A stretch of DNA of 64,000 nucleotides from Streptomyces formicae (GTDB lineage: Bacteria; Actinomycetota; Actinomycetes; Streptomycetales; Streptomycetaceae). The notes below the pieces were generated by a model. That model had not been told where the DNA came from and searched no databases. It saw nothing but the letters and a program-made list of their open reading frames with translations. Within the stretch, counting starts at the first letter, position 1. Each line of letters opens with the position of its first letter. This document shows positions 43,116-52,736 of the stretch, piece after piece. Where the stretch lies: positions 8,906,001-8,970,000 of the forward strand of contig NZ_CP022685.1 in NCBI RefSeq assembly GCF_002556545.1, in the 5' to 3' direction. The position numbers and the translations under genes are program-made.

Positions 43116-43132
43116 GCTTGTGGGGGATCCGG

Positions 43133-45451
43133 TCAGGAAGTGGGAAGTTCCGCGCGCACCGTGCGGGCCGCGGTGACCAGGTTCTCCAGGGAGGCGCGGG
43201 TCTCGGGCCAGCCGCGGGTCTTCAGGCCGCAGTCCGGGTTGACCCACAGGCGCTCGGGCGGGATGGCCTCGAGGCCCTTGCGGAGCAGGGCGGCGGCCTC
43301 CGCGGCGTCGGGGACGCGGGGCGAGTGGATGTCGTAGACGCCGGGCCCTGCCTCGCGCGGGTAGCCGTGCCCGGCCAGTTCGCGGGCGACCTGCATGTGG
43401 GAGCGGGCGGCCTCCAGGCTGATGACGTCCGCGTCGAGGTCGTCGATGGCCTGCACGATGTCACCGAACTCGGCGTAGCACATGTGCGTGTGGATCTGGG
43501 TGTCGGGCCGGACGCCGCTGGTGGTGAGCCGGAACGACTCCGTGGCCCAGTACAGGTAGGCGGCGCGGTCGGCGGCGCGCAGCGGCAGGGTCTCGCGCAG
43601 CGCGGGCTCGTCGACCTGGATGACCGAAGTGCCCGCCGCCTCCAGGTCATTGACCTCGTCGCGCAGGGCCAGGGCGACCTGGCGCGCGGTGTCGCCGAGC
43701 GGCTGGTCGTCTCGGACGAAGGACCAGGCGAGCATGGTGACGGGCCCGGTGAGCATGCCCTTGACGGGACGGTCGGTGAGGGAGTTGGCGTAGGACGTCC
43801 AGCGCACCGTCATCGGCTCGGGCCGGGAGATGTCGCCCGCGAGGACCGGCGGGCGCACATAGCGGGTGCCGTACGACTGGACCCAGCCGTGCTGCGTGGC
43901 GAGGTAGCCGGTGAGCTGTTCGGCGAAGTACTGCACCATGTCGTTGCGTTCGGGCTCGCCGTGCACCAGGACGTCGATCCCGGTCTTCTCCTGGAAGGAG
44001 ATGACCTCGCGGATCTCGTTCCTGATGCGTTCCTCGTAGCCCGGCGTGTCGAGGCGTCCGGCGCGCAGGTCGGCGCGGGCGGTGCGCAACGCGGTGGTCT
44101 GAGGGAACGAGCCGATCGTGGTGGTGGGCAGCAGCGGCAGTCCGAGGTGCGCACGCTGGGCCGCGACCCGTTCGGCGTACGGCTGGGAGCGGCGTCCGTC
44201 GGCGTCGGTGACGGCGGCGGCACGGGCCCGCACGGCCGGGTCGTGGGTGATCGCCGATCCGGCGCGCGAGGCCAGGTCGGCCCGGTTGGCGGCGAGGTCG
44301 GCGGCGATGGTGTCGGTGCCCTGGGACAGGCCCTTGGCCAGGGCGACGATCTCGGTGGTCTTCTGCCGGGCGAAGGCGAGCCACCGCAGGATCTGCGGGT
44401 CGATGTCGCGCTCGGCGGCGGCGTCGATCGGGACGTGCAGGAGCGAGCAGGAGGCGGCCACGTCGACCCGGTCGGCGAGGCCGAGCAGGGTGCCGAGGGT
44501 GGCCAGGGACTTCTCCAGGTCGTTGATCCAGATGTTGCGGCCGTTGACCACACCGGCCACCAGGCGCTTGCCGGGCAGCCCGCCCGCGGCGGCGAGGTCG
44601 TCCAGGTTGGCGGCCGCGGCGTCGGTGAAGTCCAGTGCCAGACCGTCGACGGGGGCCTTGGCCAGGACGGGCAGGGCGTCGCCGAGCCGGTCGAAGTAGG
44701 AGGCGACCAGGAGCTTGGGCCGGTCGGCGAGGGCGCCGAGCTCGCGATAGGCGCGGGTGGCGGCGTTGAGCTCGGCCGGGGTGCGGTCCTGCACCAGGGC
44801 GGGCTCGTCGAGCTGCACCCATGGGGCGCCGGCCGCGCGCAGATCGGCGAGCACCTCCGCGTACACGGGAAGCAGCCGGTCCAGGAGCGTCAGCGGCTCG
44901 AAGTCGGCGGCGACCCCCGGGGCGGGCTTGGCCAGCAGCAGGTAGGTGACGGGGCCGACGAGGACCGGGCGGGCCGAGAGGCCGAGCGCGAGCGCCTCCT
45001 TGAACTCGGCGACCTGCTTGGCCGAGTCGGTGGCGAACACGGTGTCCGGCCCCAACTCCGGCACCAGATAGTGGTAATTGGTGTCGAACCACTTGGTCAT
45101 CTCGAGCGGCGCCACGTCCTGGGTGCCGCGAGCCATCGCGAAGTACCCGTCCAGGGCGTCGGCTTCGAAGGACGCGCGGTGCCTGGCGGGGACGGCGCCG
45201 ACCATCACGCTGGTGTCCAGGACGTGGTCGTAGTACGAGAAGTCGCCGGTCGGCACCTCGTGGACGCCGGACTCCGCCAACTGCCGCCAGGTGGTGCGGC
45301 GCAGCTCCGCCGCGGTCTCCCGGAGGGCGTCCGCGGTGACGCGGCCCTTCCAGTAGCCCTCGACGGCCTTCTTCAGTTCACGGTTCGCACCCTGACGGGG
45401 GTAGCCGTACACGGTGGCCCGTGCCGCCGCGGCTGCGGACTTCGCTGTCAC
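43133..45451 (-). CDS. metE: Cobalamin-independent methionine synthase (MetE)
   Basis: A 772-residue enzyme that transfers a methyl group from 5-methyltetrahydropteroyltriglutamate to homocysteine in the cytosol, without B12. It has the full two-barrel length. The N-terminus carries [16 protein letters not shown], the C-terminal barrel [11 protein letters not shown], and zinc ligands lie in HTHMCYAEF and [11 protein letters not shown]. The GTG at 45451 has AAGGAG at 6 nt. A cobalamin riboswitch sits in the leader 170-380 nt upstream, so synthesis should fall when B12 is plentiful and the B12-dependent MetH can take over. Confidence 0.97.
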   Translation of the reverse strand: MTAKSAAAAARATVYGYPRQGANRELKKAVEGYWKGRVTADALRETAAELRRTTWRQLAESGVHEVPTGDFSYYDHVLDTSVMVGAVPARHRASFEADALDGYFAMARGTQDVAPLEMTKWFDTNYHYLVPELGPDTVFATDSAKQVAEFKEALALGLSARPVLVGPVTYLLLAKPAPGVAADFEPLTLLDRLLPVYAEVLADLRAAGAPWVQLDEPALVQDRTPAELNAATRAYRELGALADRPKLLVASYFDRLGDALPVLAKAPVDGLALDFTDAAAANLDDLAAAGGLPGKRLVAGVVNGRNIWINDLEKSLATLGTLLGLADRVDVAASCSLLHVPIDAAAERDIDPQILRWLAFARQKTTEIVALAKGLSQGTDTIAADLAANRADLASRAGSAITHDPAVRARAAAVTDADGRRSQPYAERVAAQRAHLGLPLLPTTTIGSFPQTTALRTARADLRAGRLDTPGYEERIRNEIREVISFQEKTGIDVLVHGEPERNDMVQYFAEQLTGYLATQHGWVQSYGTRYVRPPVLAGDISRPEPMTVRWTSYANSLTDRPVKGMLTGPVTMLAWSFVRDDQPLGDTARQVALALRDEVNDLEAAGTSVIQVDEPALRETLPLRAADRAAYLYWATESFRLTTSGVRPDTQIHTHMCYAEFGDIVQAIDDLDADVISLEAARSHMQVARELAGHGYPREAGPGVYDIHSPRVPDAAEAAALLRKGLEAIPPERLWVNPDCGLKTRGWPETRASLENLVTAARTVRAELPTS

Positions 45452-45618
45452 GGAAATCTCCTTCGCGAGATGACTCCTGAACATCCCGGCAACGGGACGC
45501 GGACGCGAAGGGATGACGGACCGTCCGGAGCCGACACGCGCCGATGGCGCGGTCTCGAACGGTATGCACGCCGACCCGCCCACGAGGTCACCGGGATTCC
45601 GCACGCGATCGGTCACGT

Positions 45619-45832
45619 GCGGGCAACGGGCAGGTCTTCGGACTCGCGGGCACATCCGCCGAGGCGGATTCCTACTGGCCGTCGCTTCCCGGATCCGGCG
45701 GATCCAGTGCGTATGACGGCGGTCGTTCCCACTCACCGCTGCGGGGCAGTCCCGGATTCCCACCGGGTTCCCTCTTGCGACGCGCCTGTCTGGCGGACAG
45801 GGCGAACCAGCTGCACGGGCCACCTTAGAGGG
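45619..45832 (-). promoter_or_regulatory. Cobalamin riboswitch upstream of metE
   Basis: On the minus strand the leader has the cobalamin-element core: GGGAACCCGGTGGGAATCC, then GACTGCCCCGCAGCGGTGAG, and the 3' block AGTCCGAAGACCTGCCC. The ends are approximate. It precedes metE by about 170 nt and would switch it off when adenosylcobalamin or methylcobalamin is bound, which is the usual arrangement in actinobacteria. Confidence 0.9.
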
Positions 45833-46081
45833 TGCGGGCCGTCTTGGGCAGCACCGGTCACCTCCCGGATGGCCCCAAGCCAGAGCTTGGGTCTCGGTGA
45901 GGAAACCCGAGGATTGACTTGGCTGTTGGGGAAGCGGGACGATCGTTTCGGGCCCAGGGCGGCAACCCGGCCGGGCCCCGCCACCGATCCGGACGGTGTC
46001 GGGGCCCGGCCGGGTGTCGACCCCCTCGCTGTCGTGTTCGGCTGGAAACGGCCTCCCGTCGGCCGGAAGGAGTCGCTGTCC

Positions 46082-46696
46082 GTGACCATGGCCGCAGAAC
46101 CCGGGCCCGAGCCCCAACCCGAGCCCGAGTCCCAATCCGAGCCCGAGCCCCACCCGGACCGCGCCGCCCGGCAGTTCCTGTACGACCTCGGCGCCGGAGC
46201 CATCCACCACCCCGGCGGCACCCTCCTGGCCCATCTCGACCGCGTACGGCAGCGGCTCGCCGACTGGGACGCGCGCCCCGCGCTGCGCCGTGCCGGGCTC
46301 TGTCACGTGCTGTACGGCACCGACGGCTTCGCCCCCGTTTTGCTGCCGCTCGACCGGCGTGAGCGCGCCCGCGCCGTCATCGGCCCCGAGGCCGAGTCCC
46401 TCGTGTACCTCTACGCGAGCTGCGACCGGAAGACCGGCTATCCGGCGCTCACCGGGCGGGGCGGAGACGGGCTCTTCCGCGACCGGTTCACCGGTCGCGC
46501 CTTCGCGCCGACGCGCCGTCGGCAGGCGGATTTCGCCGAGCTCACGGTGGCCAACGAGCTCGACATCGCGAGCGTCGACAGCGAGTTCCGCGCCCACCAC
46601 GGCCCCGGCCTCCTGGAGCTGTTCACCGGGCTGCGCCCCCTGCTGACGCCCGCGGCGTGGGAAGCCTGCGCGATCCTGCCGGGGTGGACTTACTAG
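46082..46696 (+). CDS. DUF6817-type protein
   Basis: A 204-residue protein. An acidic, Pro-rich leader with the repeat EPEPxxE (residues 6-30) precedes the family domain: RQFLYDLGAGAIHHPGGTLL, GLCHVLYGTDGFAPVLLPL, then LVYLYASCDRKTGYPAL. The His and Cys-His pattern (HHPGGT, LCHV) suggests a metal-dependent HD-like fold, which is an inference. The GTG has AAGGAG 9 nt upstream. It lies between two cobalamin riboswitches on opposite strands, but nothing in the sequence ties it to B12. Confidence 0.7.
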   Translation: MTMAAEPGPEPQPEPESQSEPEPHPDRAARQFLYDLGAGAIHHPGGTLLAHLDRVRQRLADWDARPALRRAGLCHVLYGTDGFAPVLLPLDRRERARAVIGPEAESLVYLYASCDRKTGYPALTGRGGDGLFRDRFTGRAFAPTRRRQADFAELTVANELDIASVDSEFRAHHGPGLLELFTGLRPLLTPAAWEACAILPGWTY

Positions 46697-46710
46697 GACG
46701 TCCAACTATA

Positions 46711-46885
46711 TGGTCCTCGGCAAGGCCCGCGGTGTCAGGGAAGCCGGTGTGAATCCGGCGCGGTCCCGCCACTGTGACCGGGGAGTGCGTTCTCGCAACA
46801 CAACGCGCCACCGAAGGACGTCGCGTCCGTCGGGAAGGCGGGGGAGCGCGCGCTGATCCGGGAGTCAGGATACCGGCCGCGGGGT
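46711..46885 (+). promoter_or_regulatory. Cobalamin riboswitch on the plus strand without an obvious B12 gene
   Basis: Core elements are visible: GGGAAGCCGGTGTGAATCC, GTCCCGCCACTGTGACCGG, GCGCCACCGAAGG, CGGGAAGGCGGGG and GAGTCAGGATACCGGCC. The ends are approximate. The next reading frames are a 22-codon ORF at 46921 and then mmsA at 47169. No cobalt transport, cobalamin synthesis or B12-replaceable enzyme gene follows, unlike the other two riboswitches here. Confidence 0.9.
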
Positions 46886-47168
46886 GTTCCGTGTTGTCCA
46901 CGAGGATGGAGCAGACACGCATGGCACCGGTCCGTACCCACGACCCAGGTGATCCGGCGGAGCGACCGACGGTGTACGCCGACTTCTAGCGCACCGACGA
47001 CGTGGGCCCTGACCCCGGCTCGTCCGGCGGCGTACGTCAACTCGCGTTGCCCCGTGGGCTCTTCGGCCCTCGCGTCCCGCGGCCCCGATCCGAGCGCACC
47101 CCACCGGGTGCCGTTCGCCGGTGCGCCGCGCCATCCCCGGATCCCCACCTGACGAGAGCAGGCTCATC
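46886..47168 (+). other. Stretch between orphan riboswitch and mmsA, with a tiny ORF at 46921-46989
   Basis: The ATG at 46921 with GGAG about 8 nt upstream opens a 22-codon ORF (APVRTHDPGDPAERPTVYAD as core) ending in TAG. It may be a leader peptide, the stump of a deleted B12 gene, or meaningless. No terminator is clear between the riboswitch and mmsA. Confidence 0.35.
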
Positions 47169-48668
47169 GTGGTCCGTGAACTCACCCATTTCATCGGCGG
47201 CAAGCACACCGTCGGCACGTCGGGCCTCTTCGGCGACGTGTACGACCCCAACACCGGTTCCGTACAGGCCCGTGTGCCCCTCGCGGGCCGAGCCGACACC
47301 GAGGCGGCGATCGCCGACGCCGCCACCGCCCAGCGCCAGTGGGGCGAGTGGAACCCGCAGCGCAGGGCCCGCGTCCTGCTGCGCTTCCTCCAACTCGTCG
47401 ACCAGGAACGCGAGTCCCTGGCGCGACTGCTCTCCTCCGAGCACGGCAAGACCGTCGCCGACGCGCACGGCGACATCCAACGCGGCCTGGAAGTCGTCGA
47501 GTTCGCCGCCGGGATCCCGCACCTGCTCAAGGGCGAGTTCACGGACAACGCGGGCACCGGCATCGACGTGCACTCGCTGCGCTCCCCGATCGGAGTGGTC
47601 GCCGGGATCACCCCGTTCAACTTCCCCGCCATGATCCCGCTGTGGCAGGCCGCGCCCGCCCTCGCCTGCGGCAACGCGTTCCTCCTGAAGCCCTCCGAGC
47701 GCGACCCCTCCGTACCCCTGCGCCTGGCGGAACTCTTCCTGGAAGCGGGGCTGCCGCCCGGCGTGCTGAACGTCGTCAACGGCGGCAAGGAAGCGGTCGA
47801 CACCCTCCTGACGGACTCGCGCGTCGGCGCGCTCGGCTTCGTCGGCTCCACGCCGATCGCCGCGCACATCTACGCCACCGCCGCCGCCCAGGGCAAGCGC
47901 GCCCAGTGCTTCGGCGGCGCCAAGAACCACCTGATCGTGATGCCGGACGCCGACCTCGACCAGGTCGTCGACGCCCTCATCGGCGCCGGATACGGCTCCG
48001 CGGGCGAGCGCTGCATGGCGATCTCGGTGGCCGTGCCCGTCGGGGAGGAGACGGCGGACCGGCTCGTCGCCGCGCTCAAGGAACGCGTCGGAGCGCTGCG
48101 GATCGGCCGCTCCGACGACGCGGAGGCCGACTTCGGCCCCCTGGTCAGCCAGGAGGCCCTCGACCGGGTCCGCAGGTACGTCGACATCGGCGTCAACGAA
48201 GGCGCCGAACTCGTCGTCGACGGACGGAACTTCACCCTGCCGGGACACGAGAACGGCTTCTTCGCGGGAGCCACCCTCTTCGACCGGGTCAGCCCCCGGA
48301 TGCGGATCTACCGCGAGGAGATCTTCGGCCCCGTCCTGTGCGTCGTACGGGCCGCCGACTACGAGCAGGCCCTGCGCCTGCCCAGCGAGCACCCCTACGG
48401 CAACGGGGTCGCGATCTTCACCAGGGACGGCGACACCGCACGCGACTTCACCCGCCGCGTCAACACCGGCATGGTCGGCGTGAACGTCCCCATCCCGGTC
48501 CCCGTGGCGTACCACACCTTCGGCGGCTGGAAGCGGTCGGGATTCGGCGACCTCAACCAGCACGGCCCGGACGCGATCCGCTTCTACACCCGTACGAAGA
48601 CCGTCACCTCGCGCTGGCCCTCCGGAGCCAGGGAAGGCGCGGACTTCTCGATCCCGACCATGGGATGA
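47169..48668 (+). CDS. mmsA: CoA-acylating methylmalonate-semialdehyde dehydrogenase
   Basis: A 499-residue aldehyde dehydrogenase of the MmsA type. It converts methylmalonate semialdehyde with NAD+ and CoA to propionyl-CoA (end of valine breakdown) or malonate semialdehyde to acetyl-CoA. The catalytic Cys is in YGSAGERCMAISVAV, and the family N-terminus LTHFIGGKHTVGTSG and the GVNVPIPVPVAYHTFGG end are present. It has no usual ALDH glutamate motif, as expected for the CoA-dependent branch. Its stop overlaps the next start (ATGA). It is the first gene of the valine operon. Confidence 0.95.
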   Translation: MVRELTHFIGGKHTVGTSGLFGDVYDPNTGSVQARVPLAGRADTEAAIADAATAQRQWGEWNPQRRARVLLRFLQLVDQERESLARLLSSEHGKTVADAHGDIQRGLEVVEFAAGIPHLLKGEFTDNAGTGIDVHSLRSPIGVVAGITPFNFPAMIPLWQAAPALACGNAFLLKPSERDPSVPLRLAELFLEAGLPPGVLNVVNGGKEAVDTLLTDSRVGALGFVGSTPIAAHIYATAAAQGKRAQCFGGAKNHLIVMPDADLDQVVDALIGAGYGSAGERCMAISVAVPVGEETADRLVAALKERVGALRIGRSDDAEADFGPLVSQEALDRVRRYVDIGVNEGAELVVDGRNFTLPGHENGFFAGATLFDRVSPRMRIYREEIFGPVLCVVRAADYEQALRLPSEHPYGNGVAIFTRDGDTARDFTRRVNTGMVGVNVPIPVPVAYHTFGGWKRSGFGDLNQHGPDAIRFYTRTKTVTSRWPSGAREGADFSIPTMG

Positions 48669-49834
48669 GCGCCATGACCACGACCACGTCCACCACCGCG
48701 CTCACCGAGGACCAGCAGGCGCTCGTCGAGACCACCCTCGACTTCGCCGAGGACCACCTCGCCCCGCACGCCGTGCGCTGGGACCAGGACAAACACTTCC
48801 CGCTCGACGTGCTGCGCAAGGCCGCAGGACTCGGCCTCGGCGGGGTCTACGTACGCGAGGAGGCGGGCGGCAGCGGTCTCAGCCGCGCCGACGGGGTCCT
48901 CGTCTTCGAGGCACTCGCCTCCGGCTGCCCCTCCATCGCGGGCTACCTCTCCATCCACAACATGGTCGCCTGGATGATCGACACCTACGGCGACGCGGAC
49001 CAGCGCGCCAGGTGGCTACCCCGGCTCTGCGCCATGGAGGACCTCGGCAGCTACTGCCTGACCGAACCCGGGGCCGGATCGGACGCCGGCGCGCTGCGCA
49101 CCGGGGCGGTCCGCGACGGCGACCACTACGTCCTCACCGGCGTCAAGCAGTTCATCTCCGGTGCGGGCGCCGCGCAGGTGTACGTCGTGATGGCGCGCAC
49201 CGACGGCGCGGGACCCCAGGGAATCTCCGCGTTCCTCGTCGAACGGGACGACCCCGGCCTCTCGTTCGGGCCGAACGAGAAGAAGATGGGCTGGAACGCC
49301 CAGCCCACCCGTCAGGTGGTCCTCGACGCCGTCCGGATCCCCGCGGACCGGCTCCTCGGCCGCCCCGGCGACGGCTTCCGGATCGCCATGAACGGTCTGA
49401 ACGGCGGTCGGCTCGGCATCGCGGCCTGCTCTCTCGGCGGCGCCCGCAACGCCCTCGACCGCAGCCTGTCCTACCTCGCCGACCGGGAGGCGTTCGGCGC
49501 GCGGCTGCTCGACGCGCAGGCACTGCAGTTCCGCCTCGCCGACATGGCGACGGAACTCGCCGCCGCCCGCGCCCTGGTCCATCAGGCCGCCGAGGCCCTG
49601 GACAGGGCAGACCCCGGCGCGCCGCAACTCTGCGCGATGGCCAAGCGGTTCGCCACCGACACCGGCTACGCGGTCGCCGACCGGGCTCTCCAACTCCACG
49701 GAGGATACGGCTACTTGCACGAGTACGGGATCGAGAAGATCGTCCGTGACCTGCGCGTCCACCAGATCCTGGAAGGAACCAACGAGATCATGCGCGTCAT
49801 CGTGGCCCGCGGACTGACGGAGGCACTCCGATGA
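48665..49834 (+). CDS. Acyl-CoA dehydrogenase (probable isobutyryl-CoA dehydrogenase)
   Basis: A 389-residue FAD enzyme. Signatures are CLTEPGAGSDAGAL, GGRLGIAACSLGGARNAL, LHGGYGYLHEYGIEKIVRD and EGTNEIMRV, where the Glu before GTNEI is the catalytic base. By context it oxidises isobutyryl-CoA to methacrylyl-CoA in valine degradation. The ATG at 48665 overlaps the mmsA stop, and an in-frame ATG at 48674 is an alternative. The next gene again starts inside its stop. Confidence 0.93.
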   Translation: MSAMTTTTSTTALTEDQQALVETTLDFAEDHLAPHAVRWDQDKHFPLDVLRKAAGLGLGGVYVREEAGGSGLSRADGVLVFEALASGCPSIAGYLSIHNMVAWMIDTYGDADQRARWLPRLCAMEDLGSYCLTEPGAGSDAGALRTGAVRDGDHYVLTGVKQFISGAGAAQVYVVMARTDGAGPQGISAFLVERDDPGLSFGPNEKKMGWNAQPTRQVVLDAVRIPADRLLGRPGDGFRIAMNGLNGGRLGIAACSLGGARNALDRSLSYLADREAFGARLLDAQALQFRLADMATELAAARALVHQAAEALDRADPGAPQLCAMAKRFATDTGYAVADRALQLHGGYGYLHEYGIEKIVRDLRVHQILEGTNEIMRVIVARGLTEALR

Positions 49835-50913
49835 CCGGCTCCGCCGACTCCGAAGAGCAGGTGCTGCTCAGGACCGAGGGCCACGCCGCGTACCTCACCC
49901 TCAACAGGCCGCGGGCGCTCAACGCCCTCACCCACGCCATGGTGCGGAGCATCGACGAGGCACTGACCGCCTGGGAGGACGATCCCGCGGTGCGGACCGT
50001 GGCCATCACGGGCGCGGGGGAGCGGGGGCTGTGCGCGGGCGGCGACATCCGGTCCGTCTACGAGGACGTCAGGGCAGGTGGTGGCGCGGCGTCGGCCGCG
50101 TTCTGGCGGGACGAGTACCGGCTCAACGCCCGTATCGCCCGCTATCCCAAGCCGTACGTCGCGGTGATGGACGGCATCGTGATGGGCGGCGGCGTCGGCG
50201 TCTCCGCGCACGGTGATGTGCGCGTCGTCACCGAACGCTCCAGGATCGCCATGCCCGAGACCGGCATCGGCTTCGTGCCCGACGTCGGCGGCACCTACCT
50301 GCTCGCGCTCGCCCCCGGCGAACTGGGCACCCACCTGGCGCTGACGGGCACGCACATCGGCGCCGCGGACGCCCTGTTGTGCGGGCTGGCCGACCACTTC
50401 GTACCCCACGGCGACCTGCCCCGCCTCCTCGCCGACCTCGCCACGCGACCGCTCTGGGACGCGCTCAAGGAGTACGTGAGGCAACCGCCGTCCGGTGAAC
50501 TCGCGGGTCAGCGGCCCTGGATCGATGCCTGCTACGGCGCCGACACGGTCGAGGAGATCGTCGCCCGGCTCCGCGGCCACGGCTCGCGCCCCGCCGCAGA
50601 GGCGGCCGACACCCTCGCCGCCAAGTCGCCCACCGCCCTGAAGGTCACGCTGGCCGCGCTGCGCTCGGCACCGGGGCTCGGCCCGCTGGAGCGCGTTCTC
50701 GAGCAGGAGTTCCGGGTGTCCTGCGCCGCGCTCGCCTCGTACGACCTGGTCGAGGGGGTCCGGGCGCAAGTGATCGACAAGGACCGCAACCCCCGCTGGA
50801 AACCGGCCGCTCTGGCCGAGGTCACCGACGCGGACGTGGCGCACCACTTCGAAGCGCGGCCCGCAGGTGGCGATCTCCACCTGGCGACGACCCCACAGGA
50901 GGTGGCGTGGTGA
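49831..50913 (+). CDS. 3-hydroxyisobutyryl-CoA hydrolase (enoyl-CoA hydratase/isomerase family)
   Basis: A 360-residue crotonase-fold enzyme. The length, plus GAGERGLCAGGDIRSVYED and MPETGIGFVPDVGGTY, point to 3-hydroxyisobutyryl-CoA hydrolase rather than to a ~260-residue hydratase. It releases 3-hydroxyisobutyrate from its CoA ester. A separate methacrylyl-CoA hydratase gene is not present in this operon. The ATG at 49831 overlaps the stop of the dehydrogenase. Confidence 0.9.
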   Translation: MTGSADSEEQVLLRTEGHAAYLTLNRPRALNALTHAMVRSIDEALTAWEDDPAVRTVAITGAGERGLCAGGDIRSVYEDVRAGGGAASAAFWRDEYRLNARIARYPKPYVAVMDGIVMGGGVGVSAHGDVRVVTERSRIAMPETGIGFVPDVGGTYLLALAPGELGTHLALTGTHIGAADALLCGLADHFVPHGDLPRLLADLATRPLWDALKEYVRQPPSGELAGQRPWIDACYGADTVEEIVARLRGHGSRPAAEAADTLAAKSPTALKVTLAALRSAPGLGPLERVLEQEFRVSCAALASYDLVEGVRAQVIDKDRNPRWKPAALAEVTDADVAHHFEARPAGGDLHLATTPQEVAW

Positions 50914-51833
50914 ACGGCACCCGCACGATCGGCTTCATCGGCCTCGGGCACATGGGCGGTCCGATGGCCGCCAACCTCGTCGAGGACGGCCACCGGGTGC
51001 TCGGTTACGACCTGATGCCCGAGCTGCTCGCCCAGGCGGTGGAGAGCGGGGTGGAGGACGCGGGATCGTCCGCGCACGCCGCCGCGACGGCGGACGTGGT
51101 GATCACCATGCTGCCCGCGGGGCGGCACGTCCTCGGCCTCTACAGGGACGAGGGACTGCTGGCCGCCGCCCGCCCCGGCACCCTGTTCATCGACTGCTCG
51201 ACCATCGACGTGGCCGACGCCCGCGCCGCCCACGAGGCCGCGACCGCCGCCGGGATGCGGGCCCTTGACGCCCCGGTCTCCGGGGGAGTGGTCGGCGCGG
51301 AGGCCGGGACGCTCACCTTCATGGCGGGCGGCGGCGGGGCCGAGTTCGCGGAGGCGGAGCCGCTCCTCGCGGTCATGGGCAAGAAGGCGGTGCACTGCGG
51401 AGGACCTGGTGCCGGGCAGGCCGCGAAGATCTGCAACAACATGATCCTCGGCATCTCGATGATCGCGGTGAGTGAGGCGTTCGTCCTCGGTGAGAGCCTG
51501 GGCCTCTCCGCTCAGTCCCTGTTCGACGTCGCCTCCACCGCGTCGGGGCAGTGCTGGGCGCTGACCGCCAACTGCCCGGTCCCGGGGCCCGTCCCCACGA
51601 GCCCCGCGAACCGCGACTACCGCCCCGGCTTCGCGGCCCCGCTGATGGCCAAGGACCTCGCCCTCGCGGCGAGCGCCGCGAGGGCCGGAGGCGTTCCCGC
51701 CGAACTCGGCCTGCGAGCGGCCGAGTTGTACGCGGAGTACGCCGAGGGAGGCGGAGCGGACCAGGACTTCTCGGGGATCGTCACGACGCTTCGGCGGGGC
51801 ATGGCGGACGACACAGGACGGAGAGGGGCGTGA
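50910..51833 (+). CDS. mmsB: 3-hydroxyisobutyrate dehydrogenase
   Basis: A 307-residue beta-hydroxyacid dehydrogenase. The NAD site is FIGLGHMGGPMAANL, the substrate loop DAPVSGGVVGAEAGTL, and the catalytic Lys is in GPGAGQAAKICNNM. It oxidises 3-hydroxyisobutyrate to methylmalonate semialdehyde, the substrate of MmsA. The GTG at 50910 overlaps the previous stop (GTGA) and has AGGAGG at 7 nt. Another GTG 3 nt earlier is possible. Confidence 0.95.
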   Translation: MNGTRTIGFIGLGHMGGPMAANLVEDGHRVLGYDLMPELLAQAVESGVEDAGSSAHAAATADVVITMLPAGRHVLGLYRDEGLLAAARPGTLFIDCSTIDVADARAAHEAATAAGMRALDAPVSGGVVGAEAGTLTFMAGGGGAEFAEAEPLLAVMGKKAVHCGGPGAGQAAKICNNMILGISMIAVSEAFVLGESLGLSAQSLFDVASTASGQCWALTANCPVPGPVPTSPANRDYRPGFAAPLMAKDLALAASAARAGGVPAELGLRAAELYAEYAEGGGADQDFSGIVTTLRRGMADDTGRRGA

Positions 51834-51837
51834 GCAC

Positions 51838-51863
51838 GGAGCCGTAGGCCCTCACGGGGCTCC
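51838..51863. terminator. Hairpin between convergent mmsB and cbiO
   Basis: GGAGCC and GGCTCC arms flank a 14-nt loop just after the mmsB stop. The right arm lies inside the cbiO 3' end. It may terminate both operons. Confidence 0.4.
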
Positions 51864-52736
51864 CTCTCCGGGTGTGGCGGACGGCGTGAACAGGCGCGCC
51901 AACTCCGCCGCTGTGCGCGGCCCTTCGTCTCCGACGGGCAACAGGCCCTGACCGTGCAGCAGTTCCCGGACGGCGATGCCCCACGGCAGCTGGAGTCCGG
52001 CTCGGGACAGGAGCTCCCGGTGGGCGAGCTGCTGCGCGACCGGGCCCGTGCGCACGCCCGACGGGGTGAGCAGTGCGGCGTCGTCGGCCCAGCGCAGTGC
52101 CAGGTCCACGTCGTGGGTCGCCATCACCACCGTCGTTCCCGCGTCGCGCAGGCGCCCCAGCGTGTCGAGGAGGCGTTCCTGGCCGTCGGGGTCCAGGCCC
52201 GCGGTCGGCTCGTCGAGGATCAGCACGCGGGGGCGCATCGCGACGGCGCCCGCGATGGCGGTGCGCTTGCGCTGGCCGTAGGAGAGGAGGTGGGTGGGGC
52301 GGTCCGCCAGGGCCGTGATGTCGAGCGCGGCGAGCGCCTCGGCCACGCGTGCGCGGACCTCCGCGTCGGGCAGGCCGAGGTTCAACGGGCCGAAGGACAC
52401 GTCCTGTTCGACCGACGCGGCGAAGAGCTGGTCGTCGGGGTCCTGCACGACCAACTGGACGGTGGTGCGCAGCCGTGTCAGACCCTTGCGGTCGTACGAC
52501 ACCGGGTCGCCCTGGAGCGTCAGGCCGCCCGCTGCCGGGCGCAGTCCGCCGCTGAGCAGGCGCATGAGCGTGGTCTTGCCGCTGCCGTTGCGGCCGAGCA
52601 GCGCGAGCGCGCGGCCCTCGACGACGTCGAAGTCGAGGCCGCTGAGGACGGTCGGGCCCTCCTCGTACGCGTAGGAGACGCCGCGCAGCGCGACCAGGGA
52701 ATCGCCGGAGGTGTGAGGAGCGCGTGGCCCGCTCAT
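51852..52736 (-). CDS. cbiO: Energy-coupling factor ATPase of cobalt transporter (CbiO)
   Basis: A 294-residue ABC ATPase. Walker A is GRNGSGKTT, the Q-loop LVVQDPDDQLFA, the signature HLLSYGQRKRTAIAGA (variant of LSGGQ) and Walker B VLILDEPTAGLDPDG, followed by ATHDVDLA. It powers cobalt uptake with CbiM, CbiN and CbiQ. The ATG overlaps the cbiQ stop (ATGA). It is the last gene of the operon. Confidence 0.95.
   Translation of the reverse strand: MSGPRAPHTSGDSLVALRGVSYAYEEGPTVLSGLDFDVVEGRALALLGRNGSGKTTLMRLLSGGLRPAAGGLTLQGDPVSYDRKGLTRLRTTVQLVVQDPDDQLFAASVEQDVSFGPLNLGLPDAEVRARVAEALAALDITALADRPTHLLSYGQRKRTAIAGAVAMRPRVLILDEPTAGLDPDGQERLLDTLGRLRDAGTTVVMATHDVDLALRWADDAALLTPSGVRTGPVAQQLAHRELLSRAGLQLPWGIAVRELLHGQGLLPVGDEGPRTAAELARLFTPSATPGEGAP

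Noticed and set aside
43076..46696. Long open frame on the plus strand antisense to metE, 1206 codons
   Set aside because: It is the mirror of a highly conserved enzyme frame in GC-rich DNA. Only its last 205 codons (46082-46696) look like a real protein.
46921..46989. 22-codon ORF after the orphan riboswitch considered as a B12-regulated gene
   Set aside because: It is too short and resembles no known cobalt or B12 protein. It is kept only as a possible stump or leader peptide.
48665..51833. Searched for a separate methacrylyl-CoA hydratase in the valine operon
   Set aside because: Only one crotonase-fold gene is present, and its length and motifs fit the hydrolase, so the hydratase must be encoded elsewhere.
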